Shown: positions 23,801 through 36,700 of the stretch, one piece after another
How the letters are laid out: each line of letters opens with the position of its first letter
Position numbering within the stretch: the first letter of the stretch is position 1
DNA from: Saccoglossus kowalevskii
Lineage: Eukaryota > Hemichordata > Enteropneusta > Harrimaniidae
Reading direction: 5' to 3'
NCBI RefSeq assembly: GCF_000003605.2
Contig: NW_003142306.1
Span: 185,408-229,228, forward strand
Length of the DNA stretch: 43,821 nt
Notes under the pieces: model-generated
What the model was told of the DNA's origin: nothing
What the model saw: the letters and a program-made list of their open reading frames with translations, nothing else
Databases searched by the model: none
Position numbers and translations under genes: made by a program

Positions 23801-24060
23801 AACATGTCATTCCATTTTATCTTGTATTCGTTGGTTTAAAATGTGTAGTTAAAAAGGAGATATTTATTTATACAATTTTTAACGAGTTTGACTCAATTAG
23901 CTAAATAATAATGTTCCTTGGGGCATCTCATCTCTACAATATCTACTTAATAATTAGTCATATTGAATCAAAATATTGTAAGACATACATCTTTCAATGC
24001 TATCCACCTTCTAACAGTGTGTAAGATACATGCTTCTTTAGTCTCCTAACACATAACTTA
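20830..24060. other. Intergenic region between Ig genes 1 and 2
   Basis: Homology between the upstream regions of genes 1 and 2 ends near 20830 (CATATGACAAACTACGAATA is shared with about 37480). Beyond it no gene is supported up to the 3' end of gene 2. The longest open frames are AT-rich and featureless. The minisatellite at 22785-23092 is the only clear structure. Confidence 0.6.
22785..23092. repeat. Minisatellite, 18-19 bp unit
   Basis: About 15 tandem copies of GGTCAACTACACCGGCATC with variants (ACTCC for ACACC, loss of the T, ATTGGTAAT for ATCGGTCAA). The edges are degenerate (CAACTACATTGACTTTAG). Long open frames across it only reflect the repeat. Confidence 0.95.
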
Positions 24061-24092
24061 ATATGGACTAATGGTGACAGTTTTGGGATATC

Positions 24093-24098
24093 TTTATT
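24093..24098 (-). promoter_or_regulatory. Candidate poly(A) signal, gene 2
   Basis: AATAAA on the - strand in the block shared with gene 1 (8265-8270). It would give a 3' UTR of about 525 bp. Confidence 0.4.
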
Positions 24099-24408
24099 TT
24101 ATTTATTTGTTAAGTTACGTTAAAATATATAGGAAAAGTAATATTGCCTAACATCACAATTCTTCAGCATTTTACTAGACACCAATATTGAAAATAATTG
24201 CAATAAATGTAAAAACATAATGCAGAACTTTTGTATTGTAACTATCTCAATAACTGTTAATGTCAAAATTATTTAACTATGGAATTAAAAAAATACAGCG
24301 TATCAACTCATTGGATGAAAGCATATTAAAATATTCGAAATAGATTAGTAGTTTTGCATGTATGTAATCATATCATATCATAAATGTTATCATTTAATGA
24401 AGACATTA

Positions 24409-24512
24409 TGTGACATTTACAGTAAACTAGTCTAGATTTACCACTTCCAAAACGATCATTTGTATAAAAACGTGAATAACAATAATTTGTTGCATCCGTA
24501 GAAATACAATTA
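24409..24512 (-). other. Conserved 3' UTR block, gene 2
   Basis: Partner of 8519-8622: the two blocks are closely similar over about 105 bp while the neighbouring sequence is not. Confidence 0.65.
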
Positions 24513-24620
24513 TATTTAAAGTGGAATACGGCCATGCGTGTACAAATTGAACTGCCGCAGTGTTATGAAACAATTACCTGATTATGATCAGAATGTAGAA
24601 ATACTGCCACAACTCATCGA

Positions 24621-24763
24621 TCAGATAGTTACATTTAGTGTTTTTGTTCTATGTTTCTTTCTCACGAGAAGAACTGTTAGAATTATTAAAATAAGTATTG
24701 TAATAATTAAAAATACCAAGACTACCGCGAATCCAACACTCCAGCTATCGCCTTTTGGTGTAC
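24621..24763 (-). CDS. Gene 2 terminal exon: transmembrane helix and tail
   Basis: TPKGDSWSVGF, hydrophobic FAVVLVFLIITILILIILTV, then RKKHRTKTLNVTI and stop. It has the same short basic tail and -VTI end as gene 1. Confidence 0.88.
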
Positions 24764-27700
24764 CTATAAATTGAAGTAATAAAACATTGATTAGTTGAGG
24801 CATAGACATTCAACGATATATCAGGTGGAGATCGAACGGGTGGGGATGCCTTACGCTTTTAAAAAGACATGACTTCGCTTCTTTGGTCATGTGTTGCAAC
24901 ACAGTGTCTGTCCTCTTTGTCATCTGTTTTGTTTTTACGATTTAAATATTCTGGTTATTACCTTGTATTCAATCGGGTATGATGTTATTTCAAATTTACT
25001 AACCTTCAAGTTTCATTGCCCTACCTGTGAATAAAAACAAACAAACAACATGGTCTTGTAAATACATAAATACAAGTTTGCATTTAAGTTCAATGATATA
25101 TTTAATGACGTAGTTTCATGTAGAGCAGGATGCGATCACTTTTTTCCAATACCTGTTTGCTCTATGCTTGGAGGTACAAGAACCTTTCTCTCCATTATTT
25201 GATCCAGTATAGTATTATGGTTTGTTTTCTATCGCTGCGTGTTCTTGGAATGTAAATATCCCTCACGAATTATGACATTGTATTTCATTGAAACATGATT
25301 TAAACTCTACTCACTTCTAACTTCCAGTGGTCCAATCACACACGTCTGTGATTGGTTAAATGTTGAGTGTTTGGACGTACAAGTGAATGTTGCACCATTG
25401 ATTTCGTTGCTCATGTCGACATGCAGTGATAGTGTCGACTCGTCTATTTGAATGCCCTTTTGGTTGTTCCCATCTTGGTCCCATTGTAAGGTTGCTGGAG
25501 GGTCACCACCTTTAGACATACAGGTCAGTAATACGATATCTCCATCAATGATGTTTTTACTTGATATTGCACACTGTGGATAGTTATCTTCTGGTGGAAT
25601 GGCATCTATCAGAAGATAGAAAAATGTATAGTTTAAAATGTCACTAAAAGTAGATTATATTTAATTTTTTCCAAATTGCTACGTGTATCGGATTTTTGCA
25701 ACTAGTGTCACATTTAAATTTTCGCAGAAGATGATCTTGTTTACATCTACAGTTGCTTGGCTACCATGCATGTGATTATTTTAATCGACTCTGAGCGCAA
25801 ATGGTCGCCGATCTCTCGCCGAGTTCGAGAGTCACGTGGTTTATTTTGCCCTAAATACTGTTTCATTCTCTCATGTCTTAGCATTCAATGTAGATGTGGT
25901 AATGTAGGAAAATGTACACACTAACAACAACAGCCCCTCCCCCAACCATTTTTTTTCCCACCTATCCCCCCTTCTCTTTTTCTTTTTCTAATATTGCTTC
26001 ATTTTATGCTGTTAATTACCTTTATGTATATCTTTTTGACATGTAAGATTATTTTGAAGTAATGTACTTTTGTGGGAATATATGTGAATAAAAAAAAACA
26101 AATTAAAAGAAAAAAAAAATGTAGGAAAATGTAACACTGTTTGAGGGGCACTGAACAAGTCTTTGCGGCTAAGATATGTTTTATGTATGTAGAAAGTTGT
26201 ATTACTATATCAGATTCAGTTTAATGCAGAACATGTTGATTTCAGTTGTCCAGGACTAACATCTCACCTGTATGTTTCAAGGGAAACAGGTATAAGCATT
26301 AATAAAAACGGCAGTAACCATCTTATGAATGACACGATATTAGTGTCTACACATCAATCAGAACTTAAAATTATGGTATTGCGATTTTCCAGGAATTTCA
26401 CTATGAGTGATGAAGCCTTTTGTCTAGTGCACTCTGCGCTCTTGTCCCCTTTGTCCAACGATATCACCAGTTCACATCCTGAAATCTGCTGCAGTAACCC
26501 CGTGTCGTTTTATACAAAATACTATATTAGAGAAATAATATTCATCACTTTGTTTACCATCACCAAATGAATAACTATAAGCATAGTTACCCCCAATGTT
26601 CAGTTGCATGACGTTTGATGAGACCACTGGCAGTTCCTCTACACTTGATGTTAGTAAGCAATAATATGAGCCAGTATCAGGTTTACTGACTGAGTTGATA
26701 TTCAAGTTGAATTCACCAATGGATTGGTCACCTCCAATGAAGTACCTACAATATGTTTGACGTAATCATAATTGTGCACATGTATACTGCTTTATTGTAA
26801 ACAATGTAAAGCGCGTGTAAAATACATTGTATATTTACATGGAATTCGAACACGCGCTGCGCGACGACCATCGCGCTTTAAGGCAATCCTAAACTTCACA
26901 AATCTTCCTGAAAGTTCCAATTATTTAGAAGGATAAGTAGAGTTTAAGGCCGGAAATGAATAATTTTGATTTGTTGCCTACGGATTATATAACTTACACC
27001 TTCACTTTCTGTTCTCTGGTATCACAACATGTGTTGGCAGCCACACAACGCAATATCCTTCCACTGTGGCTTGGGAAGTAGTACCAAGCACAGTCCCTCT
27101 ATCCCTCTATAGAGGGACTGTGTACCAAGGTACAGTGAACTTAATTATCTTTTTCTAACTTGCTCAAACTATTTTTGGAAATAAGATTATATATTTTGAA
27201 TGTACTTTGGGAAAGAGTCCCTTAAGTCCCCCGTCTCTAACCTGAATCCTAACCCTGACACCGCGAGATAACTTGGTGTCCCGAAGAAGGGCAAATAATT
27301 AGGAAATAAGTAGGAGAGTAGAAATGGAGTGGTGGGTTAGAATTAGTGTTATGGGGGGCTATGTACTAAATATTACATTTATCACGCCAAAATGCTATGG
27401 GTATCAGTTTGGGTTCAAAATATGTTTTAATGGTAATATTCAACCAAACACTAGCATGAGAACACACTTATTGGTATTGTGCCATATAATACAACACAAT
27501 ACAATGTGTAAATGTACAATACCTATAACTGCTCAAAACACTTGTGTGCCAGCAACAATGACGGCGTTCAAACCGCCACACCTGTCTAAATTCGTCGTTA
27601 TCTCAGTAAAATTTACTAATGTTAATTGTCGATTGAATAAATGTATTTACTGAAACTAAGCATACCTTGTTACGTAATTTTCGTCATTGTTAATGATTGT

Positions 27701-30700
27701 ATCATTACTGATCACCTGACCATCTTTAATCCAATGAATGGTGCCTAATTTATTTTGAACGGTGCAGTCCATAGTGATATCCTCTCCTACCTTAGCATAT
27801 ATGTTGTCTTTTTTTGAAAACAGTCTTATTTCTGTCTGCAAAACTAATGAAAAATGAACAATGATGAGAAATGAACGTATTTACTGCATCTGTCAACAAT
27901 TGTCATTTATGTTTGTAGTTATTATAGCAACACGTAAATTTTGTATATATGGAACAATGGCGCCGCCGACGTCGCTAGGTCTACTTTTTCTAATTTGATC
28001 GTGTATTGATATATCTTTGTCAGACTTTATTTGTTGGTAAGTCAGCCAGCCAGACATGATACACTCTGTCAGTAGTTAGTTTATTTACTGATCCAGTGTT
28101 TTGGATGCTTGACTAGTAATTCCACTTTGTTTATACTGTTATTTGCCTTCTACCATCTGCTTTGCTTTTAATTAGTATTGACCGGTTGGTTAGTTCACTT
28201 CCGAGTTTTTACATGGGAGACCACATATATTACTTACTGTCTACTGCGAGTGGTCCAACCTGGCATGTTAGATTGGTGTGATGTGTTGGATAGATTGATT
28301 CACAGGTGAATACGGACCCCTGTAATTCTTCTGTTATAGTCAGCACTAATCCAACTCGAATTTCTGTGTCAGTATCCAAGGTGATACCATCTTGCTCTTC
28401 GCCGCCATCTTGGATCCAACGTAATATTGCTGCCGGTTCGTCTCGTTCGGTTTCACATACTAAGATCAGGTTTTCTCCAATTATAAGTGTACTTACTGTA
28501 CTTGGTGCACATGTAGGAAGAGGTGCTAAATTATGAAAAACAAATGTGTTATATTCACCACATAAAAATAATTGTAATTCAAAAATGTGTTTAGTAATTC
28601 ATGTTAATATTGTGAATGAAAGAATGTTCAATCAGTAATAAACAACGCAAAAATACATAAACTTTAAATACTGATAACGTAATAATAATTGTCGGCTTCA
28701 TTTTAATAAGAAATTTTCAGTAAGATACGTAATTTATGCAAAATGTTTTATAAATAGTTGACATAGTTCTGTGACCAAGCATATGTTTAACGCTATCACG
28801 AACATTATGTTAACATTGTGTTAGTACATGCGTTGAATGAGTGTGAGTAATGAGTTGTAAATAGCGCCACCAAGTCAATGGTCAATTGCTATCTATGTTT
28901 TTGTTAATTGCAGGATTACGTTCTATATTTAAATATGGGTTCCTATCCGGGCATTTGATGAATGGAGTCGACTCGTGCTTACGTTCGATGGGAGGTTCAG
29001 TTAGCAGTACGATTGTACCTTCAGAGGCACGTTCAGTGGCATGATTAGTTCGGCTGTCGGTTTGTTGGGAAGTTCAGTTGGTCGCGGGTTTGGCGTTACA
29101 ATTTGATATGTGATATCATATTTACTTACGTTCTACTGTCAGAATGGCGGTATCACTAGTTATTTCTGGATGACCATTGGCTGACGTCACTGAACACACG
29201 TAATTACCAGCATGCTCTGCTCTCACTGACTGAATCTTCAAATTGTAATCAACAGAAGGAGTCGGACTGTTTATGGTGTACCCGGATATAGATGTCGTGA
29301 TTGTAGAATCAGAACTTATGTCCTCACCGTTCAATGACCACACTAACTGCCCTGCTTTGTTACTTACAGAACAAAATAGTGTTACGTCATCGCCTTTATG
29401 TTCCATAATACTCAAAGGCTCAGTAATAAAATCTTGTAGGTCTGTCAGAAATTTAGAAACATAATATGTTAAAAACATGAAGACGAACATAAAAACAAGT
29501 GTGCCACACACAACAACCAGCAAGAGCGTGAACCGACCAAATTTTGAAGGAATTTTGCCAAAATTAATGCAAACCATCCACTATGCCTTGGGTTCTGCGA
29601 CCCCCTATTAGATGTTGTTCCAAACAATTTGTGACCCATTTCTAAAAACACGCAAGTTGATTAATATAAATGGTAATTCTCTCAGAGATTTCTTGCGCAT
29701 GTGGAGAGATTCATAGAAAGTTACCTATTAGATGGCATTTTCTCAATCACATTTCCTGTTGCTGCAGATTTATACCTTGATATATACTACTGATTAATAC
29801 AGCCTTTATTATATTTACTTACGTTCAACTGTCAGAACAGCAGTATCACTGGTTATTTCTGGATGACCATTGGCTGACGTCACTGAACACACGTAATTAC
29901 CAGCATGCTCTGGTCTCACTGACTCAATCATCAAATTATAATCAACTGATGGAGTCGGACTATTTATGATATACCCGGATGTAGTTGTTGTATTCGTAGA
30001 ATTGGAACTTATATCTTCACCGTTCAATGACCATACTAACTGCCCTGCTATGTTACTGACAGAACAGAATAGCGTGACGTTACTGCTTTCTAGACAGTTT
30101 GTGCTAACCGGCTCAACAACAAATGACTGCAGTTCTGTCGGAAAATCATATAATATATTGTGCAATTATTTGTTATTATCAAAATCTGTTTTCACATTAA
30201 TCCGAACGCTTAGGTCAATAACTGCCAAAAGTGTAATATTTCACAGCCAATTATAATTTACCTAGCAATTATGTCGTACATATCCATCCGTAATTGCTGC
30301 CAGAAACTCTAGGTGAAATATATTATTCAATTAACTACTCTTTACAATATTAATGTTTAATTAGTCTATAAATACGCTAATTCAATTGAAGAGTGAGGTT
30401 GAGTATTTCTGTAATATTCATTAAAATAAATAGCCACGTGACTGAACTTTGGATTATTGGTACGTACCAGTAATTCAAATGACTTAAGCATATATGTGTC
30501 ATTGTTTGCATTTTGCTGTTCAAAATGTCATTAAGGATATGTATAGTAGAGTTTTTTACATATGTTATTTAAACTGAACTGTTTATATATTATACAATTC
30601 ATAGCAATATCTATTTATTCCAAGAGTAATTCATAGCTCTATACTAAAAACAGTTGTCAATATGGACAGCTCGAATTTTTATAAATACCTAATTTGCATA

Positions 30701-33700
30701 TATTTTAAATATTTAATTAATCACACAGTCAAGTACTAAATTATTTTAGAACATCTTTAGATAGTTAGCAGCCAGCGGCATTTCATAGGAAGTCAACATG
30801 TTTGTCAAAACCATTTCACAATCACTCCACTATTTATCCATCGGTATGCATAGTAGGCTAAATCTTTGTTCTAAATCCGAAATCAAATCAAAAAATCACT
30901 ACTCAGTGATCACTATATCAGAGATTGTAGATGTGATATACAATACTTCGTCAGCGAATTTTGTTAAATTTACGCATGGTAAAGATTTGACTATCAAATG
31001 TAAAAACAAACAATTTCCTGCAATAAAGAGTTTATTTACTCAGTAGTCATTTGACCACTTGAAATATGCATCTAACGTAACATTGATTTTTAATTAGTGT
31101 GAATTTAAGCTGTGATATAGCTCACAATATTTCTATGAAAACAATTAGCGTGAATTTCTGAAAACCTCTAATACATCCTTTGATTCATTCTAGTTCAGTG
31201 GGAACATTAAAAGTAAGGATCATTCGTGATTAGGTTCGTCAAAAAAACATGTGATGATTGTAGTCTACTGCCATCTACCATCACAAAAGTGCAATATTGA
31301 ATACAGTATATTAACTATTGTGTGTAATCCTCGAGCAATTAATTGATTTGAATATCATATATCTTGGTGCGAGGCGTTAACCAACCAATCTGGCTACCAT
31401 CCATTTACTACAATAAATGTCCTTACCTTGTACTCTTAAAATTGCATAACTAGAAGCAATTTGTTCACTCCTCCCCGAAGCTGTCACACGACAAGTATAC
31501 AATCCATAAACCCCAGAGTCTGCGTTTACAATTTGTAGATTATATTCTCCATTGTCTTGGTTTCCAGTAATTGAAAACCTGTTATCACCATTGGTGATCG
31601 TGGCGTCGCTGCTAATGTCAACACCGGACTTTGTCCAGATGACAATCCCTTCTTTATCTTTGACGGCGCATTCCATTACAACTGAATTACCAGCCAGTAT
31701 AGTAGTGTCATTTGGAGTCGTGAGGAAGCTTTGGGGGTCCCTTACTGTTAAATAATAATAATCGACATTTGTGTTGATAAACATTGATTTTTCCAAATTC
31801 CAATGCGTTCTTTCCATACATTCCAATCATCTTAAGATTACCTAATTAAAGCTTAGTAAGGTCTCAGTCTGTATTCGTTGGTCTGCGCAACAGTCAAAGT
31901 CGCTATTTGCGTTTATATGATCATACGCATGCGTGGAGCGACGACCACCGCTCTTGAACTTTAAAAAAAACGCGACGTGTAAATTATTTTTAGTGTGATT
32001 TGTAATCGGTATGTAACTGAGTTTACAAATTACTTTCCTGCATGATTTAGAATTTGCTGCAATGTCTCGCCTTTATATTTACTGCATATCAAGGTGGCAT
32101 TATCATATTTATTTACTTACTTTCAACTGTTAAAAGAGCAGTGTCACTGGTGATTTCTGGATGACCATTGGCGGATGTCACTGAACACACGTAATTACCA
32201 GCATGCTCTGCTCTCACTGACTCAATCTTCAAATTGTAATCAACTAATTGAGTCGGACTCGTTATGGTGTACCCGGATATAGATGTCGTAATTGTAGAAT
32301 CAGAACTTATGTCTTCACCGTTTAATGACCACACTAACTGCCCTGCTTTGTCACTAACAGAACAGAATAGCGTAACGTCATTGCGTTCAAGGATAACTGT
32401 GCTAGCAGGTTGAACATCAAATGACTGCAGTGCTGTCGGAAAATCATACAATATATCGTGCGATTATTTTGTATTATTAAATCTTTTCACACATTAATCC
32501 AAACTTTTGCGCTAATAAATGCAAAAAATTAATTTTTCCCCGCCAATCATAATTTACGTGGCATAGATGTCGCCCGGAGATGTCGTGTCGTGCATATTCA
32601 CAGTGTAATGTCTGCCAGCAACTCTATGTGAGATATATTATTAATTTAACTTCGTTTTATTATTTAAAGGTTTAATTATTCTTAAAATATGCTATTTTAA
32701 TTGAAGAGCAGCAAAGTTGTATATTTTTGTAATATTTATTCAATTAATTGACCTTTATGATTATTAGTACGTACCAGTAAGTTAAATCAAAGCAAAGTGT
32801 CATTATTCACCTTTTACTGTTTACATACGTTAATCCATAGCCATATCTAATTATTTCCGAGCTCCATCATCATTGGAACATGCTTAAAACAGTTGTTAAA
32901 ATTTACAGCTCGCGTTGTTATGGATACCTAATTGCATATTTGCATGTATATTATATATTTAATAATTCACAAATATTAAAATGATTTTAGAACAACTTTA
33001 GATGCTTACCATACATTCACATTTTACTGAAAGTCAGAACGAACTTTGGTAAAAAAGTTTTCATTATCATTTAAATAATCAATGCAGTCACTCCACTATT
33101 TATCTATCGATATGCAAATTAGTGTAAATCTTTGTTCTATTTTCGACATCATAAATGATCAAACAAATAAGTAAGACTCAACGATCACTCATCAGATACC
33201 TTCACTTGTTTCAGAAATTGTAGCTGTGATTTTATTGTACTTTTTTTGTACATTTTCAAGGGGTAAATTGTGATATTGCTTTTAATTTCTTCACAGTACG
33301 CATTTGAATCTTCAAATAAGGATTTATTTACTAGCAGTCACGTGACCACATCTAACGTAACATCGATTTTGAATTAGTGTGAATTATCAGCTTTTATATA
33401 TAGTTTAATGTGGTTTAAAATATTATTTTTATGACAACAGTTAGTGTGAATTTTAATTTATTAAAACCGCTACTACATCCTTAATCCATTCTTGTTGTGT
33501 GGAGACATTAGCATCATGGATTATTCTTAGGTTTGGAAATGTAAATGTAAATGATTCTATTCAACTGCCACCTACCATCACAAAAGTGCACTCGTGAATA
33601 CTATTAACTATTGTGTGTAAACAATGAGCAATTGACAAATTTGTATCTTCAATTTAATTCGAGCTTCGTATATCTTGGCACTACCTACGAGGCGCTAACT

Positions 33701-36700
33701 TGCCAGTCTGGCTACCTCTCATTAACTACAGTATAGCGCTTTACCTTGCACTGCCAATGATGCTGTATCAGGACCAATTTTTGCACTCTGACCGGAAGCT
33801 GTTACACGGCATTCATATATCCCAGTGTCTTGAATGTCTGCGTTTACAATTTGTAGATTATATTCTCCATTATCTTGGTTCCCAGTAATTGAAAACCTGT
33901 TATCACCATTGGTGATCGTGGCGTCGCTGCTAATGTCCTCACCATTCTTTGTCCAGATGACAATGCCTTCTTTATCGCTGACGACACATTCCAATACAGC
34001 TGAGTTACCAGCCAGTACAGTAATGTCACTTGGAATCGTATGGAACCTTTGAGGATCTGTTGGATAATAATAATGAAAGAAGACATGATTTTTTCACGAA
34101 ATATGCCATGAGATATTGAAATAGACAACTGAAATTCTTTGAAAACATCCTAATAACAGAAAAAAATGGACAGAAATGGAAACAAAAAGTGAAGTTCATT
34201 GACGATCTGAAGAGGTGGACAAGAACATCTCTGCAAATTATATTTCGATTCATTATACATACCTGTCACTGTCAAAGAAGCTTGTCCGGAGATGATCGCG
34301 CTATCACCACCTCCATGTGCTACACTACATTGGTAGTTCTTGGCATCATTATGCTCAACATCCATAATTTGTAAATCGAAAGCTTCTCCGTCAGAAGAGG
34401 TACTGTAAATAATTGAATAATCACGATTGGTTGTGTCCACTGGACTTCCATTTTGCAACCACGTGAGATGGCCTTTTCTTTCAGCAACCGTGCAGTGGAA
34501 TATCACAAGGCCTTCGACCATAACCGATTGGTCAATGGGCGTGACCGTGAAATGTTGAGCTGCGAGAACTGTAGAAAAAATGATTCAAACCCGTTTCAAA
34601 AGTTAAAACAATGAGTTCAAATCATCTGAAATATGTTAAATGTAAATTATCAAAATTTTACCAGCGTTTTAAAACATTATATTTGTAAAACATAAATTCA
34701 AAGTCGTTCTTGTTTGCGTGTTCTAGAACTTTTTATATAGGGTTGGGAATGCAACTACGTAATTGTTTAAAACATAACTGAAAAATGTGAGTTTGTAGTG
34801 TTTTATATAAGGCAATTTTATAACACAAAATAACTAAACCGCGGATAAAATACAACTGAACTGTTTGTTTAGCAGCTATTATACAGTTATAATTTCCTTT
34901 AGCATGCTCTTTATTTCGTAATGAGAATGTTCATGAACAGCATAATCGTGATTTCAAATTTTTTGTTCCATTGTGTGAAACAGGGTTTTACAAAATCATA
35001 CAGTTTGAAAATGAAATATCTCCACCACATCGACTTACATACTTCCACAAATTACAGCTAAAATCTAAATTAAAGATCTGATATTTACCAATTAATAAAA
35101 AACCGAAACATTAGAAAATATTAGAAACTCACTTGGTCGTCATTAGCAATGGACCCTGATTGCTGGACATCTTTTTGTCTGTATGAGTATATTTATGCGT
35201 GTGTCTGTCAGTTTGTCTGTTCCACTGATGTCTCAAGAACCATACATCGTTTTTTGAATGAAACTTGGTACATAGATGAAATTATATTAATTACCTAATT
35301 TGCATAATGATTAGTAAATTTTCGGCTTTTCCACTGATATCTCAAGTACTAATCATCATATTTCAATGAAACTTGGTACATGTACATATATGTCATAGGA
35401 CACTGCACAGACCTGATAGTTTCTAGGGTAATATCAGTAAATATTAATTTAAATATTAATTACCTAATTTGCATAACGAATTAATTTTCAGCTTTTGATA
35501 TTTTAAGTAGTAAGCATTACATTTCAATCTAACTTTGTACATAGCTCGTCAACGACTATGCAGAAATTAATTGTTTTGGGATAAATATGTGTTCATATTA
35601 AACACCTAATTTATATAATTAGTTAATTTTCGGCTTTTCCACTGATATCTCAAGTACTAATCATCACATTTAATCAATTAATTTTCGGCTATTCCACTGA
35701 TATCTCAAGTACTAATCATCACATTCAATGAAAATTGGTACATAGATCCTCTAGGACTATGCAAAGGCCTGATTAGTTTTGGGATAAATTATTGTGCATA
35801 TTAATAACTTAATGTGTTAATAATATATTTCTAAACTATGCAGAGAGCCAAGTAGTTTTCGGTATATATTTCGCATATTAATCACCTAGTTTGCATAATT
35901 AATAAATTTTCAACTTTTACACTGATATTTCAAGTAATAATCATCACATTTCAATTAAACTTTGTATATAGATGCTCTAGGACACTGCACAGACCAGATT
36001 AATTTTGGGTTGAAATCTGTACATATCAACTACCTAATTTGCATAATTAACCAATTTTAAGCTTTCACACTGATACATAAAGTACTAATTATTCCATTTC
36101 ACTGTAACTTGGTACAAATATGCTCTAGGACAATGTACAAATCTGATTAGTTTTGGGTTAAAATCTGTTCATTTTAATTTCCTGATTTGCAGAATGGATA
36201 CCGCCTAGAATTGTGTGTGTCAAATTTAATTACGCGAAAATAAAAGTTAAATAAATTCCATATACATGGGAAAACTAAACTATATAAAACTAAATTAAAA
36301 AAATTGAATAATGTTAATATTTTCACGAGTTCTAAACAAATAGCATGCGGAGACTTGCCACACTTTTAACTTGATAATAATTAGGTTATTCGTTAATTTT
36401 TCATGCGATTCATGAGCATCTATTTCACCGCCTACCCTTAGTACTTTCCTGACGATCGCGTGATATTACATTGTTTTAAGCGGTTTTAAATGACTTTCAA
36501 GTATGCTAGTTATTTAGAGACTACTCTTATTCGATTAATGCATAATATTATCATCGAAACACAGAAAACAACAGCACACACTTTTTATGCTAAAGCGCTT
36601 GTCAGTTGTTCCAGGATATTCATAGGCTTCGTTGAATTTTTGCAAACACTGAATAGTCGGCCCTGATAGTCATTCTTTATCAACATAGATGAAGTTTATA

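Noticed and set aside
26770-26880. GC-rich inverted pieces (AGCGCGTGT / ACACGCGCT)
   Set aside because: Possible degraded MITE, but the ends are not definable; mentioned only as a possible relative of 38944-39107.
27324-27653. 109-codon + strand open frame
   Set aside because: It lies in the Va-Vb intron of gene 2, has no recognisable motif and no copy in genes 1 or 3.
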